A stretch of 14,142 nucleotides of DNA from Bacteroidota bacterium (lineage in GTDB: Bacteria; Bacteroidota; Bacteroidia; Chitinophagales; Saprospiraceae), in the NCBI GenBank assembly GCA_018969455.1, contig JAGWYI010000042.1:1-14142 (forward strand), given 5' to 3'. Below the pieces are notes generated by a model, which ran no database searches, was not told the origin of the DNA, and saw nothing but the letters and a program-made list of their open reading frames with translations. The position numbers were made by a program, and so were the translations under genes. This document shows, piece by piece, positions 1 through 6,743 of the stretch; within the stretch, counting starts at the first letter, position 1, and each line of letters opens with the position of its first letter.

Positions 1-70
1 TTCCAGCCAGCAAACCCATTGCGACCAGAAGCATGCTTTTGGCCGACTTGGTGAATTTGAGTAAATTCAT
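1..70 (-). CDS. N-terminus of a secreted protein (partial, runs off left edge)
   Basis: The minus strand from the ATG at 70 to the window edge reads 23 codons without a stop: Met-Asn-Leu-Leu-Lys, then Phe-Thr-Lys-Ser-Ala-Lys-Ser, then a hydrophobic stretch LLVAMGLLAG. This is the layout of a Sec signal peptide: a short basic n-region followed by a hydrophobic core. The codon after the last Gly starts with A, so no lipobox Cys follows directly, although one could lie further on. It starts 126 nt downstream of the stop of the TonB-dependent receptor on the same strand and could be its operon partner, which is inference. The function cannot be judged from this fragment. Confidence 0.6.
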   Translation of the reverse strand, partial: MNLLKFTKSAKSMLLVAMGLLAG

Positions 71-128
71 CTGGTGAAAAATTTATGTGTGAATAAATTG
101 ATTTGAAAAAAAGGCATGAAACGGGCTG

Positions 129-156
129 GAAATGAAAGCGCATTTGCTTTTATTTC
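129..156 (-). terminator. AT-rich inverted repeat between receptor gene and partial gene
   Basis: Positions 129-139 and 146-156 can pair as an 11-bp stem with one G-T wobble around a 6-nt loop. It lies 41 nt beyond the receptor stop codon. No T-run follows on the minus strand, so it is at best a weak or non-canonical terminator, and it may equally be an mRNA 3'-end stabiliser within an operon. Confidence 0.25.
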
Positions 157-196
157 AAATTAAATGGTTGAATATCAAAATTTTAAGTCGAAAAGA

Positions 197-2464
197 CTAA
201 AACCGGTACGTGAGGGCAGTTTTCAGGAAAAAGGGCGTGCCGGAAGTGAAGTGTATTTCGGTAACGGGTTCTGCTTCGTTGCGCAGGCGCGATTCGGTTT
301 CAAACTGGGCTTCTTTCCAAAGCACATTGGTCAGGTTCTGGATGGTACAGCTGAGCTCGAAGTTTTTCTTTTTCCAGCCGCCTACAGCATCCAGAATAAA
401 ATAGCCCTTGGCGATCAGGCTGTTGTCGCTGTTGGCAGATCGGTCGCCGAGGTGCCGGAAGCGCAGGCCGGCATACAAACCCTGGCCGCGGTCGTACCGG
501 ATACCACCTGTGGCTGTATATTTAGGCGCCAGCGGGATGTATTGTTTGCCTGCTTCTTCATCGATCGCGCGGGCGTGTGCGTAGGTGAAGTCGGCATCGG
601 CATAAAAATGGCGGGCAAGCTGCAAACGCCCCGTCAGATCAAAGCCTTTGCGGCGGGTCCGTCCGCCAGGCTCAACAACACCTTCATCGCCTACATACAC
701 AAATTCCTGTTGCAAAGCCAGATACCAGGCAGCGACCTGAACGAACAAAGAAGGCGTTGGTTGTACAATTGCGCCTAAATCAAATCCGAGGGCTTTGGGC
801 AAGGTTTGAAGGCCGTTTTGAGGCACCACCACGCGGGTATCGTTGGAGTGGAAACCGTAACCGCCGGAAGCATACAACCTGATTTTGCGGGTAGCATCGA
901 AATACAAATTGGCTTTTGGACTAAAAACCGAACTGTTCACCTTTTGTGGATGGTATAGGGAATCAAGGGCGTTTACGTATTGGAATTGAAAAACATCGGC
1001 GCGGACTGCTGCATTAAAGGTTAGTTTATCCGTAATCTCCAGGGTCTCGGAAATATAAGCGCCTGTGTTGGTTTCTGCAATATCGCCCAGTTTGAGCGCT
1101 TTGGTGTTGGTGGTCCGACTGCGCGTGCGGGTTAACTCACTTTTATTGGTCTGATCCGCCCGTAAAAAAAGGCCTATTTCAGATTGCAAAGAGCGTCCAA
1201 ACAGCTGCGTTTCTTTTTGGTAGGAGCCGTTGTACCCGAATATGTTGCGTTTTTCCTTTTGGCGGATTTGGTCGCCGTTGAGTGGGTCATTTAAGAAAAA
1301 GGTAAAATTGGAATACAGTTCGAAGTTGTAATTGATATAGTACAGCCGATTGCGCAACAAACCATTGTTGCTCAGGCTTTTACTGTGTTCAAAGTTAAAG
1401 TTGTAACGGCTGGTTGCGCCGCCTTCAGTATTATCGATGGCGCCAAAAGGACTGATCAGGCCACTTTTTACGGCGCGCTCCGGAATTTGACCCGAAGCAT
1501 TCCAATTGCTTTGAAAAGCCGAAGCGCTAAAGGAAACGCGGTGGTCATCGTCGAGCAGGGCGCTGTATTTTCCCATCAAATTGAGGCGGCGAAAGGCTTG
1601 CGGGCTGTCAAAATAGCCATCGCTGTAAGTATCTTCTGCAGCGATATACGCGTGCTGGTTTTTGCGGCCAGCCTCCTTGTTAAGCAGATTGAAGGCGCCC
1701 ATCAGGCGGTAGGTATTAAACTGCCCGGCTTCCAGTTTGATGATGCTTTGGTCTAATGCATCGGTGGTTTTAAAAGAAACGCGTCCGGCAGTAGTAAAAT
1801 TCCCGGCATCAGCGTCGTAGGGGCCTTTTTTATAGTTGACAGAGCCAATCAATTCAGGAATGACAAAATGGAGGTCGGCATAGCCTTGCCCGTGTGCGTG
1901 TGAAACCATATTAACCGGCATGTCATCTACCGTTAAATTAATATCCGTGCCATGGTCGATGTCAAATCCGCGCAAAAAAAGTTGTTCGGCTTTGCCGCCG
2001 CCCGCATGTTGGGCAATGAAAAGACCCGGAACCATGCGCAGTACATCCTGGGCGGTATTTACAGGTCGGGTTTGAATATCGAGGGCGCTTACCGTTTGTA
2101 AACCACTTGCTACATGCGTATTACTGATTTCAACCGTGCTCAAATCGAGCGGGGCCGAAAGCAATTCAATCCGTAAGGTAGAAGTTTCGCTGTCGCGCAC
2201 TTGTACATTTTGGGTTACTTTGGTTTCAAAACCCAGCATTTGCACAGTAATGGTGTAATTTCCAGCGGGAAGATTTGGAAAACTAAAAAATCCTAATGCA
2301 TTGGTGGTGGTGTGCTGACTGCCGGGGTCAAGTTGTACGGTTGCACCAGTGATTTCAAGGCCATTGTCCTCAAGAACCTGGCCGTTGATGGAACCATTGT
2401 GTGCAAATAGGGGAGCCTTTCCGAGTAAAAAGGAAATAAAGAGCAGATAAGAAGTGAATCGCAT
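197..2464 (-). CDS. TonB-dependent outer membrane receptor with carboxypeptidase-regulatory-like domain
   Basis: Outer membrane active transporter, energised by TonB-ExbB-ExbD. I start it at the ATG at 2464 (755 aa); the open frame also allows a TTG at 2491, but the ATG places a signal peptide (MRFTSYLLFISFLLG...) at the very N-terminus. Residues about 24-103 form the carboxypeptidase-regulatory-like beta-sandwich (GQVLEDNG...ITGATVQL, then LGFFSFPNLPAGNYTI). Residues about 124-235 form the plug, with RGFDIDHGTDINLTVDDMPV and then VSHAHGQGYADLHF. The rest is the 22-strand barrel, rich in alternating aromatic strands and ending in the C-terminal Phe (LTYRF) typical of outer membrane proteins. 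No SusD homologue is adjacent, so a glycan-importing SusC role is unlikely. The substrate is unknown; the plug histidines make a metal or metal complex conceivable. Confidence 0.93.
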   Translation of the reverse strand: MRFTSYLLFISFLLGKAPLFAHNGSINGQVLEDNGLEITGATVQLDPGSQHTTTNALGFFSFPNLPAGNYTITVQMLGFETKVTQNVQVRDSETSTLRIELLSAPLDLSTVEISNTHVASGLQTVSALDIQTRPVNTAQDVLRMVPGLFIAQHAGGGKAEQLFLRGFDIDHGTDINLTVDDMPVNMVSHAHGQGYADLHFVIPELIGSVNYKKGPYDADAGNFTTAGRVSFKTTDALDQSIIKLEAGQFNTYRLMGAFNLLNKEAGRKNQHAYIAAEDTYSDGYFDSPQAFRRLNLMGKYSALLDDDHRVSFSASAFQSNWNASGQIPERAVKSGLISPFGAIDNTEGGATSRYNFNFEHSKSLSNNGLLRNRLYYINYNFELYSNFTFFLNDPLNGDQIRQKEKRNIFGYNGSYQKETQLFGRSLQSEIGLFLRADQTNKSELTRTRSRTTNTKALKLGDIAETNTGAYISETLEITDKLTFNAAVRADVFQFQYVNALDSLYHPQKVNSSVFSPKANLYFDATRKIRLYASGGYGFHSNDTRVVVPQNGLQTLPKALGFDLGAIVQPTPSLFVQVAAWYLALQQEFVYVGDEGVVEPGGRTRRKGFDLTGRLQLARHFYADADFTYAHARAIDEEAGKQYIPLAPKYTATGGIRYDRGQGLYAGLRFRHLGDRSANSDNSLIAKGYFILDAVGGWKKKNFELSCTIQNLTNVLWKEAQFETESRLRNEAEPVTEIHFTSGTPFFLKTALTYRF

Positions 2465-2636
2465 GGGTTTAAAATTTTTTCTTCTACCCAATGTACGAGC
2501 GCATGCTGTTGTTTGGTTTTTAAAAAACGGAATTAGAAAATGTTTTCTTTTTAAGTCTTACATGAAAATGTAGAAAATCAGGGATAGATAAAAAAGCATG
2601 TTTTGGGATTTGGGGTGTTTCAAGGTCATTTATAGC
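2465..2636. other. Non-coding region upstream of the receptor gene
   Basis: Together with the two pyrG terminators this makes a 294-bp gene-free gap between the receptor and pyrG. It is AT-rich and contains short runs of T and A around 2517-2527 and a small hairpin (TACAT-gaaa-ATGTA, about 2560-2573). I found no perfect TAnnTTTG box reading towards the receptor; the nearest is TACATTTT, one mismatch, reading leftwards around 2570. A short open frame at 2520-2708 on the minus strand crosses both terminators and is not credible as a gene. Confidence 0.5.
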
Positions 2637-2684
2637 AAAAAGCACGATACAGCGCCAGGGACGGAAATAACTGGCGTGTGGTGC
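2637..2684 (-). terminator. Second (distal) intrinsic terminator of pyrG
   Basis: A two-part hairpin: GCAC (2642-2645) pairs with GTGC (2681-2684), and inside it GCGCCAG (2652-2658) pairs with CTGGCGT (2671-2677, one wobble). Read on the minus strand, the stem is followed at once by five T (2641-2637, the first T overlapping the stem base). It lies 75-120 nt beyond the pyrG stop and just after the stronger terminator, so it looks like a back-up. Confidence 0.55.
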
Positions 2685-2740
2685 AGACAAAAAAAATCCG
2701 CAAGCCATTGGGGAATAAACCCAAAAGACTTGCGGATTTT
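2685..2740 (-). terminator. Intrinsic terminator of pyrG
   Basis: AAAATCCGCAAG (2693-2704) and CTTGCGGATTTT (2729-2740) are perfect reverse complements, 12 bp. The 24-nt loop itself contains a second stem, TTGGG with CCCAA. On the minus strand the CCGCAAG stem is followed by eight T (ending near 2689), the standard layout of a rho-independent terminator. It starts 18 nt after the pyrG stop codon. Confidence 0.88.
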
Positions 2741-2758
2741 ATTATATGTATAAAGAAT

Positions 2759-4357
2759 TTAGATACAGGCCTTCACAAAAGAAACAAACAGCGGATGCGG
2801 GTTTTCCACCGTACTCTTCAATTCCGGGTGAAATTGCACGCCCACAAACCATTTGTGGTCTTTTAACTCCATGATTTCCACTAAGTTGGTATCCGGATTC
2901 ACACCGGTAGCGCTCATGCCTGCCTTTTCGAATTGCTCGAGGTAGGCATTGTTGAATTCCCAGCGGTGGCGGTGGCGTTCACTTATGGTCGTATTTTTAT
3001 AGGCTTCAAAAGCCTTGGTCTTCTTTTTTATTTCGCAAGGATAAGCGCCCAGGCGCATGGTGCCGCCTTTTTGCGTCATGCCTTTTTGGTCTTCCATCAT
3101 GTCGATGACGGGGTTGCTGGTATAGCGATCCACTTCGGTTGAAGCGGCATCTTTCAAGCCCAGCACATTGCGTGCGAATTCGACACAGGCCGTTTGCATG
3201 CCCAGGCAAATGCCAAAAAACGGAATGTTGTTTTCGCGGGCGTACCGGATGGCCATCAATTTGCCTTCGATGCCGCGCTCGCCAAAACCGGGCGCAACGA
3301 GGATGCCTTTCAAATCGGCCAGGGCATCGCCCACCGATTTGTAGGTACCTTCCAGTTGCTCGGCGTGGATGGGTTCCACGATTACTTTGCATTCATTTAC
3401 GGCGCCGGCATGTACAAAAGATTCATAAATAGACTTATACGCATCGGGTAATTCATTGTATTTTCCGATCAAGCCAATTTTAACCGAGTACAAGGGCGTT
3501 TTGAGTTTGCCCAGGAATTTTTTCCAGTTGTTCAAATTCGGTTCCCGGCGGTCGTTGAGGTGCAACTTGGAAATAACCACACTGTCCAAACGTTCTTTGA
3601 GCAGCAACAAGGGCACATCGTAAATGCTTTCGGCATCCATGGCTTCAATGACCGACGACATTTCCACATTGCAGAACAAGGCCAGTTTGCGCCGCAAATC
3701 TGCGCCCAAGGGGTGTTCGGTGCGGCATGCAAGGATATCGGGCTGGATTCCGAGGCTCAACAACTCTTTAACAGAGTGCTGGGTGGGTTTTGTTTTGAGT
3801 TCCTTGGCTGCTTTCAGGTAAGGTACCAGTGTCAGGTGGATCACAATGCAATTGTCTTTGCCCAGTTCCCAGCGCACCTGCCGCACGGTTTCTACATAAG
3901 GGAGGGATTCGATGTCGCCCACCGTGCCGCCGAGTTCGGTAATCACGATATCGTAATTGCCACTTTGGCCCAAAAGCAGCATGCGACGTTTGATTTCGTC
4001 GGTGATGTGCGGGATAATTTGCACGGTTTTGCCCAAATAAGCGCCTTCGCGCTCCTGGTTGATCACCGTTTGGTACACCGAACCGGTGGTTACGTTGTTG
4101 GCGCGCGAGGTCGGGGCATTCAAAAATCGTTCGTAGTGCCCAAGATCCAGGTCGGTTTCCGCGCCATCGTCGGTCACATAGCACTCCCCGTGTTCATAAG
4201 GGTTGAGGGTGCCGGGATCGACATTCAGATAAGGGTCAAACTTCTGGATGGTAACGGAGAATCCACGTGCCTGCAGGAGTTTCGCCAGGGATGCACACAA
4301 TATCCCTTTTCCCAGCGAGGAGGTCACGCCGCCCGTAACAAAAATATACTTCGTCAT
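2759..4357 (-). CDS. pyrG: CTP synthase (glutamine-hydrolysing)
   Basis: Converts UTP, ATP and glutamine to CTP in the cytosol, the last step of de novo pyrimidine nucleotide synthesis. The 532-aa length is normal (about 545 in E. coli). Residues 1-270 are the amidoligase domain, with the P-loop SSLGKG (13-18), the signature KFDPYLNVDPGTLNPYEHGE (39-58) and DDGAETDLDLGHYERF (63-78). Residues about 290-532 are the class I glutamine amidotransferase domain: GFGERG (357-362), the nucleophile Cys384 in GICLGMQ, and the His510/Glu512 dyad in FHPEL. All expected catalytic residues are present. The ATG at 4357 gives the canonical MTKYIFVTGGV start and sits 25 nt below a TACCTTTG promoter box. The gene diverges from lipB and ends at two terminators, so it is probably monocistronic. 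Confidence 0.98.
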   Translation of the reverse strand: MTKYIFVTGGVTSSLGKGILCASLAKLLQARGFSVTIQKFDPYLNVDPGTLNPYEHGECYVTDDGAETDLDLGHYERFLNAPTSRANNVTTGSVYQTVINQEREGAYLGKTVQIIPHITDEIKRRMLLLGQSGNYDIVITELGGTVGDIESLPYVETVRQVRWELGKDNCIVIHLTLVPYLKAAKELKTKPTQHSVKELLSLGIQPDILACRTEHPLGADLRRKLALFCNVEMSSVIEAMDAESIYDVPLLLLKERLDSVVISKLHLNDRREPNLNNWKKFLGKLKTPLYSVKIGLIGKYNELPDAYKSIYESFVHAGAVNECKVIVEPIHAEQLEGTYKSVGDALADLKGILVAPGFGERGIEGKLMAIRYARENNIPFFGICLGMQTACVEFARNVLGLKDAASTEVDRYTSNPVIDMMEDQKGMTQKGGTMRLGAYPCEIKKKTKAFEAYKNTTISERHRHRWEFNNAYLEQFEKAGMSATGVNPDTNLVEIMELKDHKWFVGVQFHPELKSTVENPHPLFVSFVKACI

Positions 4358-4382
4358 GTCTGTTTGGAATTGTTACGGGATG

Positions 4383-4417
4383 CAAAGGTACACGCTGTTC
4401 TGTGAACGGCGGCAAAA
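4383..4417 (-). promoter_or_regulatory. Promoter of pyrG (Bacteroidota type)
   Basis: On the minus strand TACCTTTG (4390-4383) matches the Bacteroidota -7 consensus TAnnTTTG exactly, and TTTTG (4417-4413) is a -33-like element 22 nt upstream. Transcription would begin about 15-20 nt before the pyrG ATG at 4357. The spacing is at the long end of what is usual. Confidence 0.65.
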
Positions 4418-4488
4418 CGTCTGTCTTTTATTTTATTCACTCCAAATTATCGCTGCAACATCTTTCCCTTTTTGTTGTTTTGCCCCTT

Positions 4489-5226
4489 ATGCAAACTGTT
4501 GTTTATCGGGATTTAGGCAACATGCCATATTCGGATGCCTGGGAATACCAAACCAGCCTGCACCAGGAGTTGGTGGACCAAAAAATGGCTCTGCGCGGAC
4601 AAGCGCCTGAATCATGGGTTCAAAACCATTATTTGTTGCTGGTGGAACATCCTCCCGTGTATACATTGGGGAAAAGTGGCAGTCTCGACCATTTGTTGTT
4701 GAGCGAAACCGAATTGCAAACGCTTGGTATTCAATACTTTCCCATCAACCGGGGCGGCGACATCACCTTTCACGGGCCAGGGCAAATTGTTGGGTATCCC
4801 ATCCTCGACCTCGACCGGTTTTTCAACGATGTACACCGTTATGTGCGGAATATCGAGGAGGTAATCATCCGCACCTTAGCCGATTTTGGTATAGAAGGCT
4901 ACCGCGTGCCCGGGTATACAGGCGTATGGGTACAAGGACCACCCAAATATGGAAACGGCCAAAAAAATGCCGATTTTTGGCTAAAACAACGCAAAATCGC
5001 CGCCATAGGTGTGCATTTGAGCCGATGGGTGAGCTTGCACGGATGGGCGTTCAACATAAATACCGCCCTCGAATACTTCGAATATATCGTACCTTGCGGC
5101 ATCGCTGATCCCGATAAAACGGTAACTTCCCTGTCGGTCGAACTCAATCGGACCATCGACCTTGAACTCGTAAAATCAAGCATCAAACGGCACTTTTGTG
5201 CCGTATTTGAATGCGTTTTAAGTTAA
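4489..5226 (+). CDS. lipB: Lipoyl(octanoyl) transferase LipB
   Basis: Transfers the octanoyl group from acyl carrier protein to a lysine of lipoyl domains (pyruvate and 2-oxoglutarate dehydrogenases, glycine cleavage H protein), the first step of lipoate assembly before LipA; cytosolic. With the ATG at 4489 it is 245 aa. The open frame extends upstream to a GTG at 4402, but homology begins at MQTVVYRDLG. Diagnostic motifs: VEHPPVYTLGKSG (52-64), NRGGDITFHGPGQIVGYPILDLD (87-109) with His95, GVWV (145-148), the catalytic Lys169 in KIAAIGVH and the catalytic Cys203 in IVPCGI. The stretch 149-166 before the Lys is slightly longer than in E. coli. First gene of a tight set: the next ATG is 5 nt after its stop. 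I see no clear TAnnTTTG box in the 131-bp gap shared with pyrG. Confidence 0.96.
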   Translation: MQTVVYRDLGNMPYSDAWEYQTSLHQELVDQKMALRGQAPESWVQNHYLLLVEHPPVYTLGKSGSLDHLLLSETELQTLGIQYFPINRGGDITFHGPGQIVGYPILDLDRFFNDVHRYVRNIEEVIIRTLADFGIEGYRVPGYTGVWVQGPPKYGNGQKNADFWLKQRKIAAIGVHLSRWVSLHGWAFNINTALEYFEYIVPCGIADPDKTVTSLSVELNRTIDLELVKSSIKRHFCAVFECVLS

Positions 5227-5231
5227 ATGCC

Positions 5232-5642
5232 ATGAAAAAAGACATTCCCATCCTGAAAGTAGAAGACCTGGCCATCGCGGTGGTTCCACGGCAGGAATCC
5301 GACGAAGACCATGACATGTTTTGGGATAGCTATTTGATCAACCTGAAAGACGAACCCATCAAGAGCGTACTCGTCAACTCCCGCGGGTATGGCGAAATTG
5401 ATGGTGAACAACGCCGTACCTCCACCATGCGCTATTTCTGGGAAGAAATTGGTCCGCTTGAAATCGTAAAAATAGAACCTGTACAAAAGGAAGTGCTTTG
5501 TCTGGCCAACGAATACTGGGTGAGTTTTTCTTTCAACGACTACCTGTACGACAAAAAGTACGTGTTTGTGCCCGGCAGCCTGGAAGAAATTCATTTTACT
5601 GAAATTCCGTTTCTCGATCGCAAAGGAGTGATGATCCGTTGA
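5232..5642 (+). CDS. Conserved-looking hypothetical protein downstream of lipB
   Basis: 136 aa from the ATG at 5232, which lies 5 nt after the lipB stop and so suggests translational coupling; an in-frame ATG at 5211 inside lipB is less likely. The protein is acidic, without a signal peptide or membrane segment, hence probably cytosolic. It begins MKKDIPILKVEDLAIAVVPR and is predicted mostly beta. Visible segments are YLINLKDEPIKSVLVNSRGYG (33-53), TSTMRYFW (63-70), LANEYWVSFSFNDYLYDKKYVF (91-112) and EEIHFTEIPFLDRKGVM. I recall similar proteins of about 140 aa in other Bacteroidota, sometimes labelled a phenylalanyl-tRNA synthetase subunit, but nothing here supports a synthetase. Function unknown. 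Confidence 0.85.
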   Translation: MKKDIPILKVEDLAIAVVPRQESDEDHDMFWDSYLINLKDEPIKSVLVNSRGYGEIDGEQRRTSTMRYFWEEIGPLEIVKIEPVQKEVLCLANEYWVSFSFNDYLYDKKYVFVPGSLEEIHFTEIPFLDRKGVMIR

Positions 5643-5664
5643 TGCTTACCTAAAAAGATGCGCC

Positions 5665-6114
5665 ATGTTTTCATATATTGAAAAAAATATTGCCAAGCCG
5701 CCCCTTCAAGCCGCCCTGATCCTTGCGCTCGGTCTTTTGTTGATGCTGAGTGGTTGGTTGCTAACTGTTTTGCACATTTTCGAACAAGAATCATTGTTCC
5801 CATGGTCTATCTCCACTGCTTTTTTGTTGCTTTTTGCACTGTTCAATAGTTTGCTCAGTCTGCGTGCCGACAATTTCAATCGATACTTTGGTCAGTCGGT
5901 GTATAGTTTCATGGGTTTGGCGTTATGTAGCGGTACGGCCGCCTGGTTGTTTTCGGGTGTTCCTTTGCAGGATGCAGGCAGTTACAAATGGATTCATGTG
6001 GTGGTCACGTTTGGGTTTTTGGTATTCCTGAGCATGGTAAATTTCATGAAACGGATTGTAACTTTTGCGGAACGCGAAGAATGGAATCATCCCCGACAAA
6101 GGCGGCGTAAATGA
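5665..6114 (+). CDS. Four-helix integral membrane protein, function unknown
   Basis: 149 aa with four evident hydrophobic segments: about 15-37 (QAALILALGLLLMLSGWLLTVL), 47-66 (WSISTAFLLLFALFNSLLSL), 77-97 (VYSFMGLALCSGTAAWLFSG) and 107-127 (KWIHVVVTFGFLVFLSMVNF). The C-terminus is basic (RQRRRK) and, with the positive-inside rule, cytoplasmic. No catalytic or binding motif is recognised. The start is 22 nt after the preceding stop, and the end overlaps the msrB start in ATGA (6111-6114), so it is almost certainly translated from the same mRNA as msrB. A role in envelope redox or support of MsrB is possible from context only. Confidence 0.85.
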   Translation: MFSYIEKNIAKPPLQAALILALGLLLMLSGWLLTVLHIFEQESLFPWSISTAFLLLFALFNSLLSLRADNFNRYFGQSVYSFMGLALCSGTAAWLFSGVPLQDAGSYKWIHVVVTFGFLVFLSMVNFMKRIVTFAEREEWNHPRQRRRK

Positions 6115-6680
6115 ACCGTTTTTTCACTATTTTTTACATCATGAAATATCTTTTGTTTTGCCTGATCCTGTCTGCCTGCAATTCGCAGCCAGGTAACACT
6201 GTTCCAAGCCTAAGCAGTTCCAATGCAAAAAACTACGCACCTGTATCAGATTCCATCGTACCCGCTCAATATGATGCCGCTGGAAAGCTGATACGGTTTG
6301 AAAAAACCGATGCAGCCTGGAAATCAATTCTCTCCGAACAGGAGTATGCTGTTTTGCGCCATTCCGACACCGAGCGCGCATTCACGGGTGATTTATGGGA
6401 CAACCACGAAAAAGGTATTTACACTTGCGCCGGTTGTGGATTGCCCCTGTTCAGTTCTGAAACGAAATTTAATTCCGGAACTGGCTGGCCATCGTTCTTT
6501 CAACCCATTAAACCGGAATACATTCACGTAAGCACCGATACAAAATACGGTATGGTGCGCGACGAAGTTTCTTGCGCACGTTGCGGCGGCCACCAGGGCC
6601 ACGTGTTCGACGATGGCCCGCAACCCACCGGATTGCGCTATTGCATCAACTCTGTGTCCTTGAATTTCGTGAAAAATTAG
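6111..6680 (+). CDS. msrB: Peptide-methionine (R)-S-oxide reductase MsrB, lipoprotein type
   Basis: Reduces the R epimer of methionine sulfoxide in proteins. 189 aa from the ATG at 6111, whose ATGA overlap with the upstream stop favours it; an internal ATG at 6141 is the alternative. The N-terminus is a lipoprotein signal with lipobox LSAC (Cys23), so the enzyme should be anchored in the envelope. The MsrB domain spans about 66-187: zinc pairs Cys106/Cys109 (CAGC) and Cys155/Cys158 (CARC), SGTGWPSFF (122-130), GGHQGHVFDDGPQPTGLRYCINS with the catalytic Cys178. Thr124 stands where many MsrBs, such as the Neisseria domain, have the recycling Cys (SGCGWPSF), so regeneration must use another thiol or reductant; this Thr variant is known in the family. 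Last gene of the lipB set. Confidence 0.96.
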   Translation: MNRFFTIFYIMKYLLFCLILSACNSQPGNTVPSLSSSNAKNYAPVSDSIVPAQYDAAGKLIRFEKTDAAWKSILSEQEYAVLRHSDTERAFTGDLWDNHEKGIYTCAGCGLPLFSSETKFNSGTGWPSFFQPIKPEYIHVSTDTKYGMVRDEVSCARCGGHQGHVFDDGPQPTGLRYCINSVSLNFVKN

Positions 6681-6743
6681 TGCCCCAAAGTATATTTTTA
6701 AAGTTTATAAGAAACTGCTTAAAAACACCTATTTGCCCTTCGA

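Noticed and set aside
2520..2708. Short minus-strand frame between pyrG and the first receptor
   Set aside because: It crosses both pyrG terminators and has no plausible protein features; the sequence is explained by the hairpins.
3560..4405. Open frame of 281 codons on the plus strand
   Set aside because: Antisense to pyrG, which is intact with all catalytic residues; the translation has no recognisable family features.
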